A stretch of 64,000 nucleotides of DNA from Caenorhabditis elegans (lineage: Eukaryota > Nematoda > Chromadorea > Rhabditida > Rhabditidae), in contig NC_003284.9 in NCBI RefSeq assembly GCF_000002985.6, positions 14,880,001 to 14,944,000 on the forward strand. The letters run 5' to 3'. A program made the position numbers and the translations under genes. Below are positions 11,401 through 23,032 of the stretch, one piece after another; position 1 is the stretch's first letter; every line of letters starts with the position of its first letter. The notes beneath the pieces were generated by a model. It made no database searches. It was not told the DNA's origin and was given only the letters and a program-made list of their open reading frames with translations.

Positions 11401-14141
11401 TGATTTTTGTAGTGTATTTGGCCATTGCTATGTATGGTGAGTATATATATTCCAACATTTTAAGTTGAAAAAAAAACAATTAAATTATTTAAGGATGTTA
11501 TAACTTTCGAGAAGGACTGAACCCAGGCAATCTGGTAACTAATGATCACTATATTGCGAAGTATTTTTCTGATATCAAACATTTCTGGAGAATCGGTGCA
11601 CAACTCCATGTGGCGGTATTAAACCCACCCAATCTCACAATTAGTGAAAATAGGTAATTAAAATTGAGGAAAAGAGGCAAAAAATTATCTTAAATCCATT
11701 AATTCAGGAACGAGCTTCTCAAAGTTGTCAGTGCATTTGAAAACACACAATATACTCTAGGAAGGGAAGGAACCGTGTTTTTCCTGTTAGAGTACCTAAA
11801 CTACTTATCCGAATTGAACGCAGAAGTTGAGGACACAGAAAGGTTATGGAAAACCAAACTAAACTCCTGGTTGAAGTATACGGGTGGCTCCACTCAATGG
11901 GCCAGCAATCTCAAAATAAATAAAACTGACGGAAGTTTTCAAGCTTTTCGATTTCAGGTTTGAAAAAAAAAGAAGAATACTTATATAATATATGTAATTA
12001 CTTTTATATCCAGATTGCTCTGAAAAACTTTGTTGAGCCAAATGACCATAAGCATGCTGCTCAACTGCTGAGAGATATTGCCGACCATCAGCCATTTAAC
12101 GTTGTTGTCTATCACGAGGTCAGTTTTGGAAACCGTAAAATTCTTAATGATTTCATAAGTTCTCACAGTTGCTATGCTCAGAAAAATATTCCAAAGCTTG
12201 TAAGCTAAAATTATTGGACAAGTCAAACTTATTGGCAATATGACAATTATTAAAGTTTGAAAAACTTGACGGTTTTAAAAAATTTTGAGCATTCTTGCTT
12301 GTTCCAAACTTTAAAATGGTTTGGCCCAAATGGTTAAAGTATAATCCAGATAAAAACTTGTAGAACAAATTTTGTATTAGGTTGAGCAAAATGATATCAT
12401 AATGTGAGCAGAAATTTCACACCGTGAACAAAAATTTTCTAGAATCAAAGTTTAAAATTTCACTACATATTTTTCCCTGACAACTGTCTTTCGGAGATAA
12501 TTGATGATTTATTACAGGTCCTAAGGTTTCATATTTCTAAAAGATCACTGAGCTTTAATGAATTATCTCTCCACACAAACAACACAAAACACATTTCAGG
12601 CCTTTCCATTTGCCGACCAATACCTTATTATTCTGCCTGCTACAATACAAAACGTTGTCATATCTCTTCTTTGCATGGCCGTCGTATCCTTCCTGCTAGT
12701 GCCTAGTCTTCCATCAGGATTTGTCATTTTTGTTTCCATCGTGTCTATCAACATCGGCGTATTTGGTTATATGACGTTGTGGGGCGTGAACTTGGATGCA
12801 GTCAGCATGATATCGATTATCATGAGCATCGGGTTTGCCGTCGACCTTTCCGCACACATCATTTACGCATTTGTGACGTCACACGGTGATACAAAGCAAC
12901 GAGTCATTGGAGCTCTAGAAACGTTGGGGTGGCCGATATTTCAGGTATGGAGTTAGCATAGTGCTATAGTGTTTTAAAAAAACGTTAAAGAAACATCCTA
13001 GATCAAAAAGAAAACGTGAAAAGTAGTATACAAAAGTTTTATTTTAAAACTGACAATCAAAACATTCAAAACCAAAACACTAAAGCTACAGAGAAAAATA
13101 CATACACCCGAGAAATGTGGACTTTTGGATTTTTATTGTGTTTTTTTATTCTGAAAATCGCATATTTGTTGTATAGTAAAAAAGGGATGACGTGTATTTT
13201 TTACTATTTTTGAGTAAATTATGATGACTGCACTAATTTGTCATTTTTTCTGTGAATTTTTTCAGTTGTGAAAGTTTAGTGAACATACGAGATTTTGAAA
13301 ACAAAGCACCTACATAAAACAAATCACAAAAGTTAAAAGACTTTTGGGAATCACTTTATGAATTTTAATTTTTCGTCTTCAAAGGCTGAAAACCCGATAT
13401 AGGTGAAGCTTGTGAATGATTTTTCATTACAGCCAAATTCAAGATTGCTTCTTAACGATCTACACAGTAGACAATTGCCGACACCGGTGACTGAAACAGG
13501 GGTGTACAAAAATTTTGAAATTTGCCAAGCTCGGACAATTTGGCAAATTGGCTTTTTTAATATTAGCCGAGCTTGGCAAATTCGGCAAATTTGGCAAATG
13601 GACTTTTTAAATATTTGCCGAGCTCGGCCAAATTGGCAAATTTACCGAGCTCAGCAATTCGGCAAATTTGGCAAATTTGCCGTGGTCATCATACCTGGTA
13701 AATCGCAATATTTTCTTGAATAAAAATGATAAAAAACGATGCTATGTTTTTTTAAATTAAGTTTCTGATCAAAACTATTAGTTTTAGACACAATTTCTAT
13801 TTAAAAATTTTTTATGTGTTCAGCAAAATCGGCTTATTTGCCGCACACAACTGGACTGAAATATCAATAGTAGACACCTCCTATATCTGGGTTCTCAAAC
13901 TATTTTAGCGACCCTAAAGAAGTAAATCCTAAAATACCAAGTTTTGCAGGGTGCCTCATCAACCATTGCTGGAATCTCCATACTTTACACAGTGGACGCT
14001 TACATCATTCTTGTATTTTTCAAAACGATCTGGCTCACAATGCTCATCGGCGCCATTCATGGACTGTTCTTCATTCCAATTTTCTTATCACTGTTTCCAG
14101 TGGAGTTTTTCAGAATACCAAAGTCATCCGAACTTCATTAA
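8495..14141 (+). CDS. daf-6: Patched-related RND protein DAF-6
   Basis: This is a membrane protein of glia and tubular epithelia that in C. elegans limits lumen size of the sense-organ channel. Fourteen exons join in frame to 913 residues: 8495-8685, 8734-8965, 9406-9747, 9793-9949, 10039-10143, 10189-10341, 10387-10466, 10510-10655, 11153-11436, 11494-11653, 11708-11957, 12014-12118, 12600-12944, 13950-14141. The first membrane segment is about residues 26-44, followed by an extracellular loop. A sterol-sensing-type domain follows with GIDDMF near residue 345, then a Ser-rich cytoplasmic loop (about 470-500). The second half has the RND motif GFAVD at 813-817. A splice acceptor at 8486-8487, 7 nt before the ATG, suggests trans-splicing or a 5' UTR exon. 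Repeats occupy introns 2, 8 and 13. It could only otherwise be another ptr/ptc-family member; neighbours and length favour daf-6 (F31F6.5). Confidence 0.94.
8985..9363. repeat. TTGCCG-type palindromic MITE in daf-6 intron 2
   Basis: It begins AAGTGGGCGACAAACG and ends GCCGCCCACACTT, which are inverted repeats of each other. The interior repeats the words GGCAAATTG and CGGCAAAT. It accounts for most of the 440-bp intron and keeps spurious reading frames open. Confidence 0.7.
10769..11064. mobile_element. GC-rich GGGCTCC repeat in daf-6 intron 8
   Basis: The element starts CTGGGGCTCC and ends GGGAGCCCTTG. The hexamer TTCTAA lies immediately outside both ends and may be a target-site duplication. 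Inside it has two copies of a subrepeat containing GTGTCGGCCGCTTCC separated by about 100 bp. It is much more GC-rich than its surroundings. Relatives occur at 17331, 51518 and 58303. Confidence 0.7.
13497..13850. repeat. TTGCCG-type repeat in daf-6 intron 13
   Basis: It starts CAGGGGTGTAC and carries a dense run of TTTGCCGAGCTCGG words from 13525 to 13685. It ends in ATTTGCCGCACAC. The termini are eroded inverted repeats. It lies in the longest daf-6 intron (1,005 bp). Confidence 0.6.
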
Positions 14142-14696
14142 TTTTTTTTTTCGGCACCCTCAAAATCTCATGAATTTAAACAAAAGACGAGTACTGTTGT
14201 GAAACATGTTTTTCAATTGTTGAGAAAAAATGCTTTATCATTTTTATTAATATTATTTTATTGTATGTCTCTTTAATTTTTGTTCTTATTTGAAAACTTT
14301 TAAATTATTATAGAATGAAACAATTCTTTCAAAATTATAGTTATCATAGTTATCATAGTTATCATTCAAAACTGATATACATCATAAGAGAAATATAAAA
14401 AGGTACATCACAGATCAAAAAAATTAATGGGAAGCCAGAGAAACCGAAGAGCTGAAAGTACAAAAGACATACGATTAATCAAGATTATAGAGATGGTAAT
14501 AGAGTAAGAAGATAATCGTTCACGTGATAATACCGTTATTGTATAGAATCGAGAAAGAGATATTGCAAAATGCTGCTGTCAAAAGTCATAGACACGCCGT
14601 TTTATCATAGTCAATCGTTTTGATCAGTCTGTGTGGCGAGAAGAGGTGATCATCTTTAACAGTATTATTACACTAGTATAACTTTTTGAAAATTTC

Positions 14697-14727
<31 letters not shown>

Positions 14728-15155
14728 ATTACACCATAAATCTTCGTGTTTGTGGTATTAGTTTCTGGTTTTTATCTTACTTTGATTCGTACTTATGTTG
14801 CATTTTTCAAATTTTCTTAGACTTCATTCTTCCTATTTTGATTGCAATTTTCAACCTGAAACAGTCGTTTTTGTAAAGGTGTGGTTGTACAATTTAGTGT
14901 AACTAAGTAACTTTTTAACACCGAACTTTATCAGGCGAACATACACACAAATAAAATCAGGTTGATTTAACGCTATTTGTTGTTTTACTAGCCTTTCTTT
15001 TCAACATTATTCTTTAGACTCTTCGCTTTGATTTCATGACATCACAGATATTCATATGATTGTTGTAATAGAAGTTGTATTGATGTTTTTCTTCAAACAA
15101 CATTCAACAATACAGAAAAATATCAAAAATTGCTAGTATTGCAGAGCCTCCAATC
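14142..15155. other. daf-6 3' end and nac-1 upstream region
   Basis: No coding region. It contains three tandem TTATCATAG units at about 14340-14366, a TG dinucleotide run at 14699-14727, and the nac-1 promoter. An acceptor at 15143-15144 (TTGCAG) lies 12 nt before the nac-1 ATG. Confidence 0.55.
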
Positions 15156-18100
15156 ATGGCACGAAAACGAGGAATTTCATCGCTTCTGCTTATTTACAAA
15201 CAGTCATTTGTAATTTGGGGTGCTCTTCTTATATTTTCACCATTATTGATGTTTGTTGGGGATTCGCATGGCGTAAGTTCTTGAATAGTTGGTGCTGAAA
15301 GTGTAAATAAAAATATTTGGATAGTTTAATTAGGTTTTTCTGAAGATTTAGGAAAAAGGTATTCCACAAAAATATAAAATATATATTTATTTTTTTGAAT
15401 CTACAGGGTGGTCCATAATTATAGACCACCCTGTAGAAGATGAACTTTGGATTTGTTGAACAGTGAAAACATGAGAATTAAAAAAAAAATGATTGACGTT
15501 TCATATAGGGCAGATTTTTTTTTTAAATTTGTGATTATCAAAAAATGAAAATGTTAATATTTTTAAAAAGGAATTCAGATTTTATATGTAGTATTATATT
15601 TTTTATTCTAAAAGTTGTATCTTAATTTGAAAATGTTTCCAGCTCCAAGCAAAATGTCTCTACTGTGTCGCTGTCATGGGCTCCTACTGGGTATTTGAAG
15701 CTCTTCCACTTGCTATCACTGCTTTCATCCCAATGATTCTTTTCCCACTATTTGGAATTATGAGATCAGAGGAAGTTGCAAGAGCGTACCTGCCGGACAC
15801 TTGCTTTCTTTTTATGGGTGGTTTGATGGTAGCCCTGGCAGTCGAAAAGTGCGAGTTGCACGCGAGAGTTGCTTTGTTTGTATTGAAAACTGTGGGGTCG
15901 GAACCAGCAAGAGTTATGGCAGGATTTATGGGTGTCACTGGATTTTTGAGGTAATGAGCACACCAAGTGATGCCTAACAGGAAGTGTTTCAGTATGTGGA
16001 TCTCAAACACGGCAACTACAGCTCTAATGGTGCCAATTCTGCAAAGTGTGATCACCGAGCTGGTATCCAATCACCGAATGGAAGATTTGGTTGCGTTGTG
16101 TGAAGCTCATCACAATAGCAGTAGAAAGCATAGTGTTGGAATGAGACGGCTATCGCTACCGAATGAAAATAACGAAATTAAGCGAGAGTAAGTTTATTAG
16201 AAATTTTATACCATCAAAATTCGAAAAAAAAACAATCAACTTTTTTTTCAAGAGAAATGGACACTGCAATGTCACCAAGAGAACAAAAAATGGCCAAGGG
16301 TCTTATGCTAAGTGTCTGCTTCTCAGCAAATATTGGTGGAGCTGCAACAATTACTGGTACTGCTTCTAATTTAGTGTTGGTGGGACAGTTGAATGAGTTA
16401 GTTGCAATTTTTATTTCACTTAAAACAAAGAAATTTTTTAGACTCTTCCCAGGAGCAGACACTGGAGTCAACTTCCTATCATGGCTTATTTTTGCGTTCC
16501 CAATGGTTTTCTGCTGTCTCATTTATTGCTGGTAAATTTTTTAAACTATTTTTTCACTCATCGAGCTTTAACTGTTTGCCAGGTGTGTTCTCTACCTGCT
16601 TTATCTTCGTGATGCTCCAAAGGGATCAATTATTGTAACAAGAAAGCTTCAACAAAAATACAACGAGCTTCATGCATTCTCCTTTGCCGAGATGGCTGTC
16701 ATTTTCTGCTTTGCTCTGCTTCTAGTTTTATGGATTCTTCGAGAGCCACAAGTTGTTCCAGGCTGGGGTGAAATGTTCAAGGACGAGTTAGTTTTTAAAT
16801 CTCTAACTGAAAAAAAAAACACACACTTAACGTTCAGATTTGTATCCGATGCCACCAGTGCTATGTTCATTGTGATTCTTCTTTTCACTCTTCCAGAAAA
16901 ACTTCCAAGCTCTAGAGGTAATAAATTAATGAAATTTTAGCCTAAAACAGAAATTCAGGAAGCTCCGAACAGAGAAAAGCCAGCAGCGGTCTTCTCGATT
17001 GGGCTACTGTCCAGGATAGATTCCCATGGAGTGTTCTTTTCCTCCTCGGAGGTGGATTTGCGTTAGCCGCAGGTGTTAAGGTATGACTGACTGTTACCGC
17101 TTTAAAATACTCGGAGAATTCAGGAGTCCGGACTTTCTCATGACATCGGGGCTATTATGCGTTATTTGGATGTGTTCAACCACAACATTATCATGCTCAT
17201 TTGTATCATTATTAGTGTTACGCTTACCAACGTTTGCTCTAATACAGTGATTGCGTCGATTTTCATTCCAATTGTAGCAGAATTGGCAAGGTAAGAGAAC
17301 AAAATATTTGTTTTAAATTTCTAGGCGCCTTCGCCGGCCGGTGAGTCGCCTCAAACAGCCTCACGCCACCACGAAAGCGGCATGTATAGAGCAGCGCGGA
17401 ACCCCGAACTTGTCGGCCGCTTCTAAATAACTGCATTTTGCACTACGTTGCGCACAACATCGTTGCAACAACTACGGTGTGCAGCCATAAATACTCACTA
17501 CGCAAACACCTGAGTTCACGCCTAAATCTCGAAGAATTTTTCTCTATTTCTCCTGGAGAGTGAAAATGGTCACATACCCCAAATTACAAAATGAAACACT
17601 TTAAATAAATATTAATAAAAAATATGTTCATAGCATTTAAGATTTTAAAAGAATTTTTTTGAATTTTGCAAAAGCCTCTCTCAAGTTACTTCTGTACCGT
17701 TACCCTAGATTAGTTTTTATTCAAAAGACTTCATTAGAAAATTTCGTATTTTGAGATGATTTTTTAGTATATTTAAATAATGACAACATTTTATCACAAA
17801 CGGCAAACTTCAATAAAACATCGTTTGCGGCTGAAATTTGCTAATTGCTCACCTCTGAAAAATATGAAAGACATAATACTTTATTTAATCAAAAAAAATT
17901 GCAGATCGCTAGAGATTGATCCATTGAACTTCATGCTCCCAGTCACCATATCAGCCTCATTCGCTTTCCTCCTACCAGTGGCTACACCACCAAATGCAAT
18001 TGTGTTCTCCTCGGGATATCTGAAAGTTTTTGATATGGTGAATTTCATTTTTGAACTTTTGGTTCAAGTTTCAACACTTTTTTTACAGTTTGTCTCCGGT

Positions 18101-18277
18101 CTCTGTGTCACCCTTGGATGTGTAGTCCTCTCAATGCTGAACATGCTCCTTTGGGCCGGATTTGTCTTCAATCTTCACCTATTCCCACAATGGGCCGCCA
18201 ATCCATCTCCACCGCTGGACGTTCAGGACTGGGCCGTCGAAAACAATATCACTTTTGTGGGAACTTCAAAACTTTAA
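15156..18277 (+). CDS. nac-1: Na+/dicarboxylate cotransporter (SLC13) NAC-1
   Basis: This plasma-membrane symporter imports succinate and other Krebs-cycle dicarboxylates with sodium. Eleven exons give 582 residues: 15156-15272, 15643-15950, 15993-16187, 16253-16396, 16442-16531, 16583-16786, 16838-16917, 16959-17080, 17124-17290, 17905-18037, 18089-18277. The protein is strongly hydrophobic throughout. It shows both SLC13 half-site motifs: [14 protein letters not shown] near residues 233-246, and TNVCSNT (about 455-461) followed by [12 protein letters not shown] (from about 499). A hydrophilic loop of about 60 residues (exon 3) precedes the first motif. At exon 4 only the acceptor ending at 16252 keeps frame. 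Intron 9 carries a GC-rich repeat. The polyadenylation signal AATAAA is at 18433-18438, only 67 bp before the next gene's start. SLC13 membership is certain; nac-1 (F31F6.6) rests on neighbours and length. Confidence 0.94.
15402..15435. repeat. 34-bp palindrome, copy 2 (nac-1 intron 1)
   Basis: It starts TACAGGGTGGTCCATAAT and is followed by its near-perfect reverse complement ending CACCCTGTA. The single mismatch is near the centre. The size and termini are the same as at 5462 and 47689. Confidence 0.85.
17331..17520. repeat. GC-rich GGGCTCC-family repeat in nac-1 intron 9
   Basis: This diverged copy contains TTGTCGGCCGCTTCTAAATAA and GCGCGGAACCCCGAAC, matching the repeats at 10769 and 51518. 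It sits at the 5' part of the 614-bp intron and has lost clear terminal inverted repeats. Confidence 0.65.
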
Positions 18278-18504
18278 ATATATTCTGCCTCTCTTTAGAT
18301 TTTGTATAGTTCTGTTCTTTTCTGTGCCATCAATATGTGTTCAATTCGAATCATGGAAAAGCTTTCACTTATAAATATTCCCCCTCTCAACGGATGAATT
18401 GACCGTGTCAATTGATTAGTTCTTATTGAATCAATAAACATTGAAAGTTAGGAGTAGTTGGTTGAAAGTAGGTCAATTTGGTTTTCACTTTATTTTCTTC
18501 TCCA

Positions 18505-20772
18505 ATGAAAGCCCGCTTTATTTTATTTTGTGTCTTATTTACAAAAACTACTTTCGCTGAGTTTAACAAGCATTTTGCGGATTTTATAGAAGATGACTAT
18601 GGCAAAACATTTCTAAATACCCTCCAAAGGTTTTTTGAAACTTTTTTCTTTAATTAAAAAATTTATTTGTTAGATCAGATCTTGGAGATGGTGGATCTTT
18701 TGGTGGTAAGAGCACTTCAAACGATGAAATTCTAAATGATCCAGTAATTTTTGTTCATGGAGTTTCTGACATTGCGGGTGGGAAAATGCAAGCACTATCT
18801 GCTACATATAAAAAACATGGTTATGGTAGTGGTGAGCTTTATGCGACTACATATGATAGCGGTTCCAAAAATAATCCGATTGCATGGGCAGACTATTCTT
18901 TGAAATGCGAACATGTAAAGCAGGTGATAATTATTGACCAGTATTTTAGTCTGCATTCAAAACATTTCCAGATTCGAACATTCATTTTAGCAGTTAAATA
19001 CTACACGCAGAGGAATGTCGACGTTGTTGCGTACTCGCTTGGGGTTCCCATTGCTAGAAAGGCTATTCTTGGAGGTATATTCTTTTTTCTTAAAGGCGGA
19101 ATAGCGTAAATGGGTAAACGGTTAAAAAGTACTTCTATGGTGCCAAAATGACCAAATGTCAGTTTTCATAAAAATAAAAGTTTTCAAAAAAAATATTTGA
19201 AAATTTTTTACTTTCTGTCTAAAAGTGAGAATTACTCAGTTTTTGCCACTCATAATTTTGGAAGTCGATCAAAAAAAAAAAATTTTTTTTTCCCACATTT
19301 TTTATTCTTTAATTATGTGGTAATTATTTGTATTAAAACATTGTAAAGGTCGGAACATGCGACATTGCTTTGGATTTCCTCAAAAGCTCATATTTTTCTA
19401 AATTTAGGCAATTTGCCAAAACTTTGACCGGAAATTGTGAAAAAAAATGTTTGGAATGCTTTATTATGATATCCTATTGTTTTAAATCATTATCAGTGTA
19501 TTTAAACAAAATCCCCACTGGCGCTACTCCATCTTTAAACATTTGCTATCCAGTAAAATTCCAGGTGAATGTGTGGATACACGGGAAGACCTAGGTCAGC
19601 CTCTTACACAATACGTGGATACTTTTGTTGGTGTTGCTGGGCCGAACCACGGCATTTCATTGCAGGTGACATTTCTAGTTTACTCAAAAAGCCCTAAATG
19701 CATAATTGGAAAAAATTTTATCTTGCGTATTTACTTTTATGACCACAATTGTTATTTTTTCCAAATTTATAGATATTCTGGAATTTCCCCCTAAACCCTT
19801 TTCAGACACTATTCTGAAAACAATTTACACTTGAATAATTTTTTAAAACTGCCCCTTGAGACACTCATAACAAGCCAGTTTCAACCGCACTCTAAGTATC
19901 ATAAAAACATTTAAAAGTTTTCAATTTCAGGTCGCTGGAGTATCCATTCCAGGATGCGTCATTGGAGCCATACCTATTCTTCCAATTTGCAGCAGGGTTA
20001 TCGGATTGTATTCCGGACTTTGTCCAACTGAAAGTGATTTTTTAACGGTAAACTGGACTAATACTTGTAGAAAGCTTTTTTTTCTTAATTTTAGGATATT
20101 AACGAAAAAAATCATTACGAAGGCAAATACGTTTTTACATTGTATACTGAAACCGATGAATGGATTGGATATAAAATTTGTGACAAGGTTATTTAATAGC
20201 AAAATATTGAAGAAAAAATGGTAGTAGATTTTTTTTCAGATAACAGCTAGAATTCCTGGCGAAGATGGTCACAGAATATATAAGAAATATTCACATGATG
20301 AAATTATATTGAGAACTTGTGATACACAAATTGAAATGATGCGTATGTTTATTTTTTTATCTTTTTTCTCCGGATTCTGAATTCTATTTCAGAGTCTCAT
20401 ACTTCTCCATCAGATGTTTCTGAAGAGCCGCAATCTCAAATAAAACGAGCTTTACCCAAATCAAGGCAAACTCGAAAACGAAACATTGAAGATTATGACT
20501 ACCTCAGTGAGCTCAGTAGCTCAAATTTCGAGACCGCACCGCAAGAGCTTCAAGGTTCCTCAAAAATGTCCCAAACAGTCATCCCCACTACCGTCAGAAG
20601 TTATGAAACTGTAACAAGAAGCTACGAATCATCATATCTCCCGCCGCGCATTGTGAAGAGTGACATTGATATGATAAATGCGAGGCCTTATCAGTTCAAG
20701 ACGACGCAATCTGATTATGTAGGCGACAAAGTTGGCGGATATCATACGCATGTCAACGTGTCTTTCGATTGA
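18505..20772 (+). CDS. secreted class-2 (Lipase_2 / lips-type) lipase
   Basis: This is a probable secreted triacylglycerol lipase of the nematode-expanded class-2 family. Eight exons give 423 residues: 18505-18629, 18674-18923, 18972-19074, 19565-19665, 19931-20047, 20095-20187, 20240-20342, 20393-20772. A signal peptide (MKARFILFCVLFTKTTFA) starts it. An oxyanion-region motif IFVHGVSD occurs at 67-74. The nucleophile elbow is AYSLG with Ser about 147, an Ala-for-Gly variant seen in this family. The motif GVAGPNHG follows. Several Cys are present, as expected for a secreted enzyme. The last 125 residues are a Ser/Thr-rich hydrophilic tail with dibasic sites (IKR, RKR) unlike the lipase core. 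Intron 3 holds a TTAA MITE. An AATAAA lies at 20841-20846. The location fits the gene I recall as F31F6.7; I do not assign a lips number. Confidence 0.88.
19090..19539. mobile_element. TTAA-type palindromic MITE, copy 2 (lipase intron 3)
   Basis: It starts TTAAAGGCGGAATAGCG and ends GCGCTACTCCATCTTTAA. Its interior matches the copies at 6994, 22520 and 55974. It makes up most of the 490-bp intron. Confidence 0.8.
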
Positions 20773-21200
20773 AAATCACAAATTAACATGTCTTGTGTTC
20801 AATTGTAATATTGGAGCGTGATATGAGGGGAACTGAAAGTAATAAAATATTATTTCTCGCTTTTGTCTTGATTTTTGTACAATGATCTTGAAATCATCAA
20901 AGACAACGAAAAGAAATGATGAAGCTTACCTAGATTTTTTGTTTCAAAAGTTATGAAGCAAACTAATTGAAAATAGTCTAAAAGTTTTGCAAAAATGTAC
21001 TAATTTTATATATAAAATAAAAAACAGTACCGCTACTTTGTAGTTCTGCTTTTGTAATCCTCAGCCGTGAACTCAATCTAAATTACGTCGACTGAGCTTT
21101 TCTAGTGAATAAGCAACATTTTCCTAACAGGAAAAATTTTTAAAGTCACTTTTGGACCCTTTTTGAAAAATTTACAGCCGAGGTGCAGTTTTATATTAAA

Positions 21201-21261
21201 AAAAAATGGTCAGTGCATTCTTTCACTACATTGATATAATAGAATGCACTGACCATTTTTT
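21201..21261. repeat. perfect 21-bp inverted repeat with 19-nt loop
   Basis: Arms 21201-21221 and 21241-21261 are exact reverse complements and contain ATGGTCAGTGCATTCT. The word TTCACTAC occurs in the loop and again just right of the stem. It may be a small snap-back duplication. It is too perfect for a typical miRNA precursor. Confidence 0.7.
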
Positions 21262-21517
21262 CACTACTTCGATAGTCTGAAAATTTACTCCAATTAAGGT
21301 GTTTTGTAAGCATTTGATGATTTCATAACGGTTAGCAAATATTCTGCAAGCTTTTGAAAATTTTTCATCTTTTTGTCAAGAATCTGAAACTTTTTCCAAT
21401 CCAACACGATCAAAAATAATACTTGTTGAGCATACTCCTAGTAGTTTTTCCCAGGTTGGCAAAACATCCTAAAATTAGAACTACACATGAACTATCTTCA
21501 ATTAATTTTTTTTTTGC

Positions 21518-21720
21518 TTAAAGGTGGAGTACCGAAATTTGAGACCTTTGTTTTTTTAGACCCAAAATGACCCAAAACTACCGAAGTTTGTAATCACGTT
21601 TTGAAAATTTTTCAAAAAAAAGTTATGGTGGTTCAAAGTTTTAGAAAAAAAAGGCTGATTTTCAGTTAAAATCACAATTTTTTAAAAACTTCTCGGTGTC
21701 ACAGCGTCTGGAGCTTAATT
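21518..21720. repeat. half of a TTTAAA-type palindromic MITE
   Basis: It starts TTAAAGGTGGAGTACCG. It continues through AAAAAAAGTTATGGTGGTTC and a segment ending TCGGTGTCACAGCGTCTGGAGC, resembling the left half of the 54729 element. The right half is missing. Confidence 0.55.
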
Positions 21721-22519
21721 TTTATTGAATTATCGCTTTTTAATAAATATTTTGGTTTTTTATTACTCGTTTATTCGTTGAGTTAAGTGCATTTTCTGTC
21801 AGTGGACCACAATCAAAAGTTACATTTACTTTGTGGGAATACATGATTGAATTTTTGTTTACAATGTTCTTACAACTCTTATCATTTTGAAAAACCAAAA
21901 TCATTTTATTGTATTCAATCAAAAAATTAAAGCATCCTGAAAACATGAATCATGGAATTTGAAATTTCATAGAAATGAGAAGTTAGAGTAAGGGTTGGAC
22001 CAGGCCGTGTAGTAACGTCTAGATTGGCAAGAATACACATTGAACGTAAAGCCGTATATCATCGAAATGGCAAAATAAATTACACCAACTGTTCACCTCC
22101 GGAACCACGGACGCGGCACGTAAAATCGTTTTGTATCAATGTTGTCGACTGACTCTTTTCTGCAAATATTTAATTGGACATGATGTATTGAATTTTCAAT
22201 AAAAGTTGAATCGGTGTAGTTCTTTAGTCTTGGCACTTTCTCTAGTAAAAAGGAATTTGAAGAGTGTTTATTTTTGCGGCGTCAATTGAGTGAATCAACA
22301 TGTGACGTTAACAAAAGTTTAAGTATCAATTTATGTCGCTGCACTTTTGATCTTGCCGCCAAAATGTTGTAACAAAAACAAGAAGTGTTATGTAATTAGA
22401 TTAATCAATTAGAACAACATAAATTATTCACTTCAAATTATAGTATAGAACCCCTGTTTAGTGTTTTTTTACGTTTGATTGAAAAAGTAATATCAACCTT
22501 ATGAACTATAAAAAAAATA

Positions 22520-22909
22520 TTAAAGGTGGAGTAGTGTCAGTGAAGATTTTGCCTGAATGCACTTATAATGATCTAAAAAACCGAATATCATAATAAAGTT
22601 CTCTAAAAAATTTTAGATTTTTCATAATTTCCGGTCAAAGTTTTGGCAAATTGCCAAGAAATGTCGCATGTTTAATAAAAATTAACAAAAATAGTTTAAA
22701 CAAAATTAAAACATAAAAAATGTCGAAAAACAATTTTTTTTGTTCAACTTCCAAAATTATGAATGGCAAAAACTGAGTAATTGCCACTTTTTGACAGTAA
22801 ATAAAAAACTTTCAAAATTTATTTTTAAAGTTTTATCATGATATTTGGTCATTTTTGGACCAAAGGAGTGATTTTTAACAATTTCCCCACTGGCGCTACT
22901 TCACCTTAA
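22520..22909. mobile_element. TTAA-type palindromic MITE, copy 3
   Basis: It is bounded by TTAAAGGTGGAGTAGTG on the left and CGCTACTTCACCTTAA on the right, with CAGTG and CACTGG just inside. It spans 390 bp. It is the cleanest copy of the family in this window. Confidence 0.82.
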
Positions 22910-23032
22910 AACTTGGAAACTGTCGCTTTTTGATCAAACAGTAATTTTTGGAACTGTTGTTAATTTAATTATATGTTGTTTTAAACTAGGTGAACTTAAA
23001 ACTCAAAAACATATTTTGTATGCTCAGAACTC

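Larger units (their letters stand above)
20850..23032. other. intergenic region between lipase and GH20 gene
   Basis: No gene is seen. It contains a 21-bp perfect hairpin at 21201-21261, half of a TTTAAA-type palindromic element at 21518-21720 and a full TTAA MITE at 22520-22909. The remainder is AT-rich with no coding signature. Confidence 0.55.
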
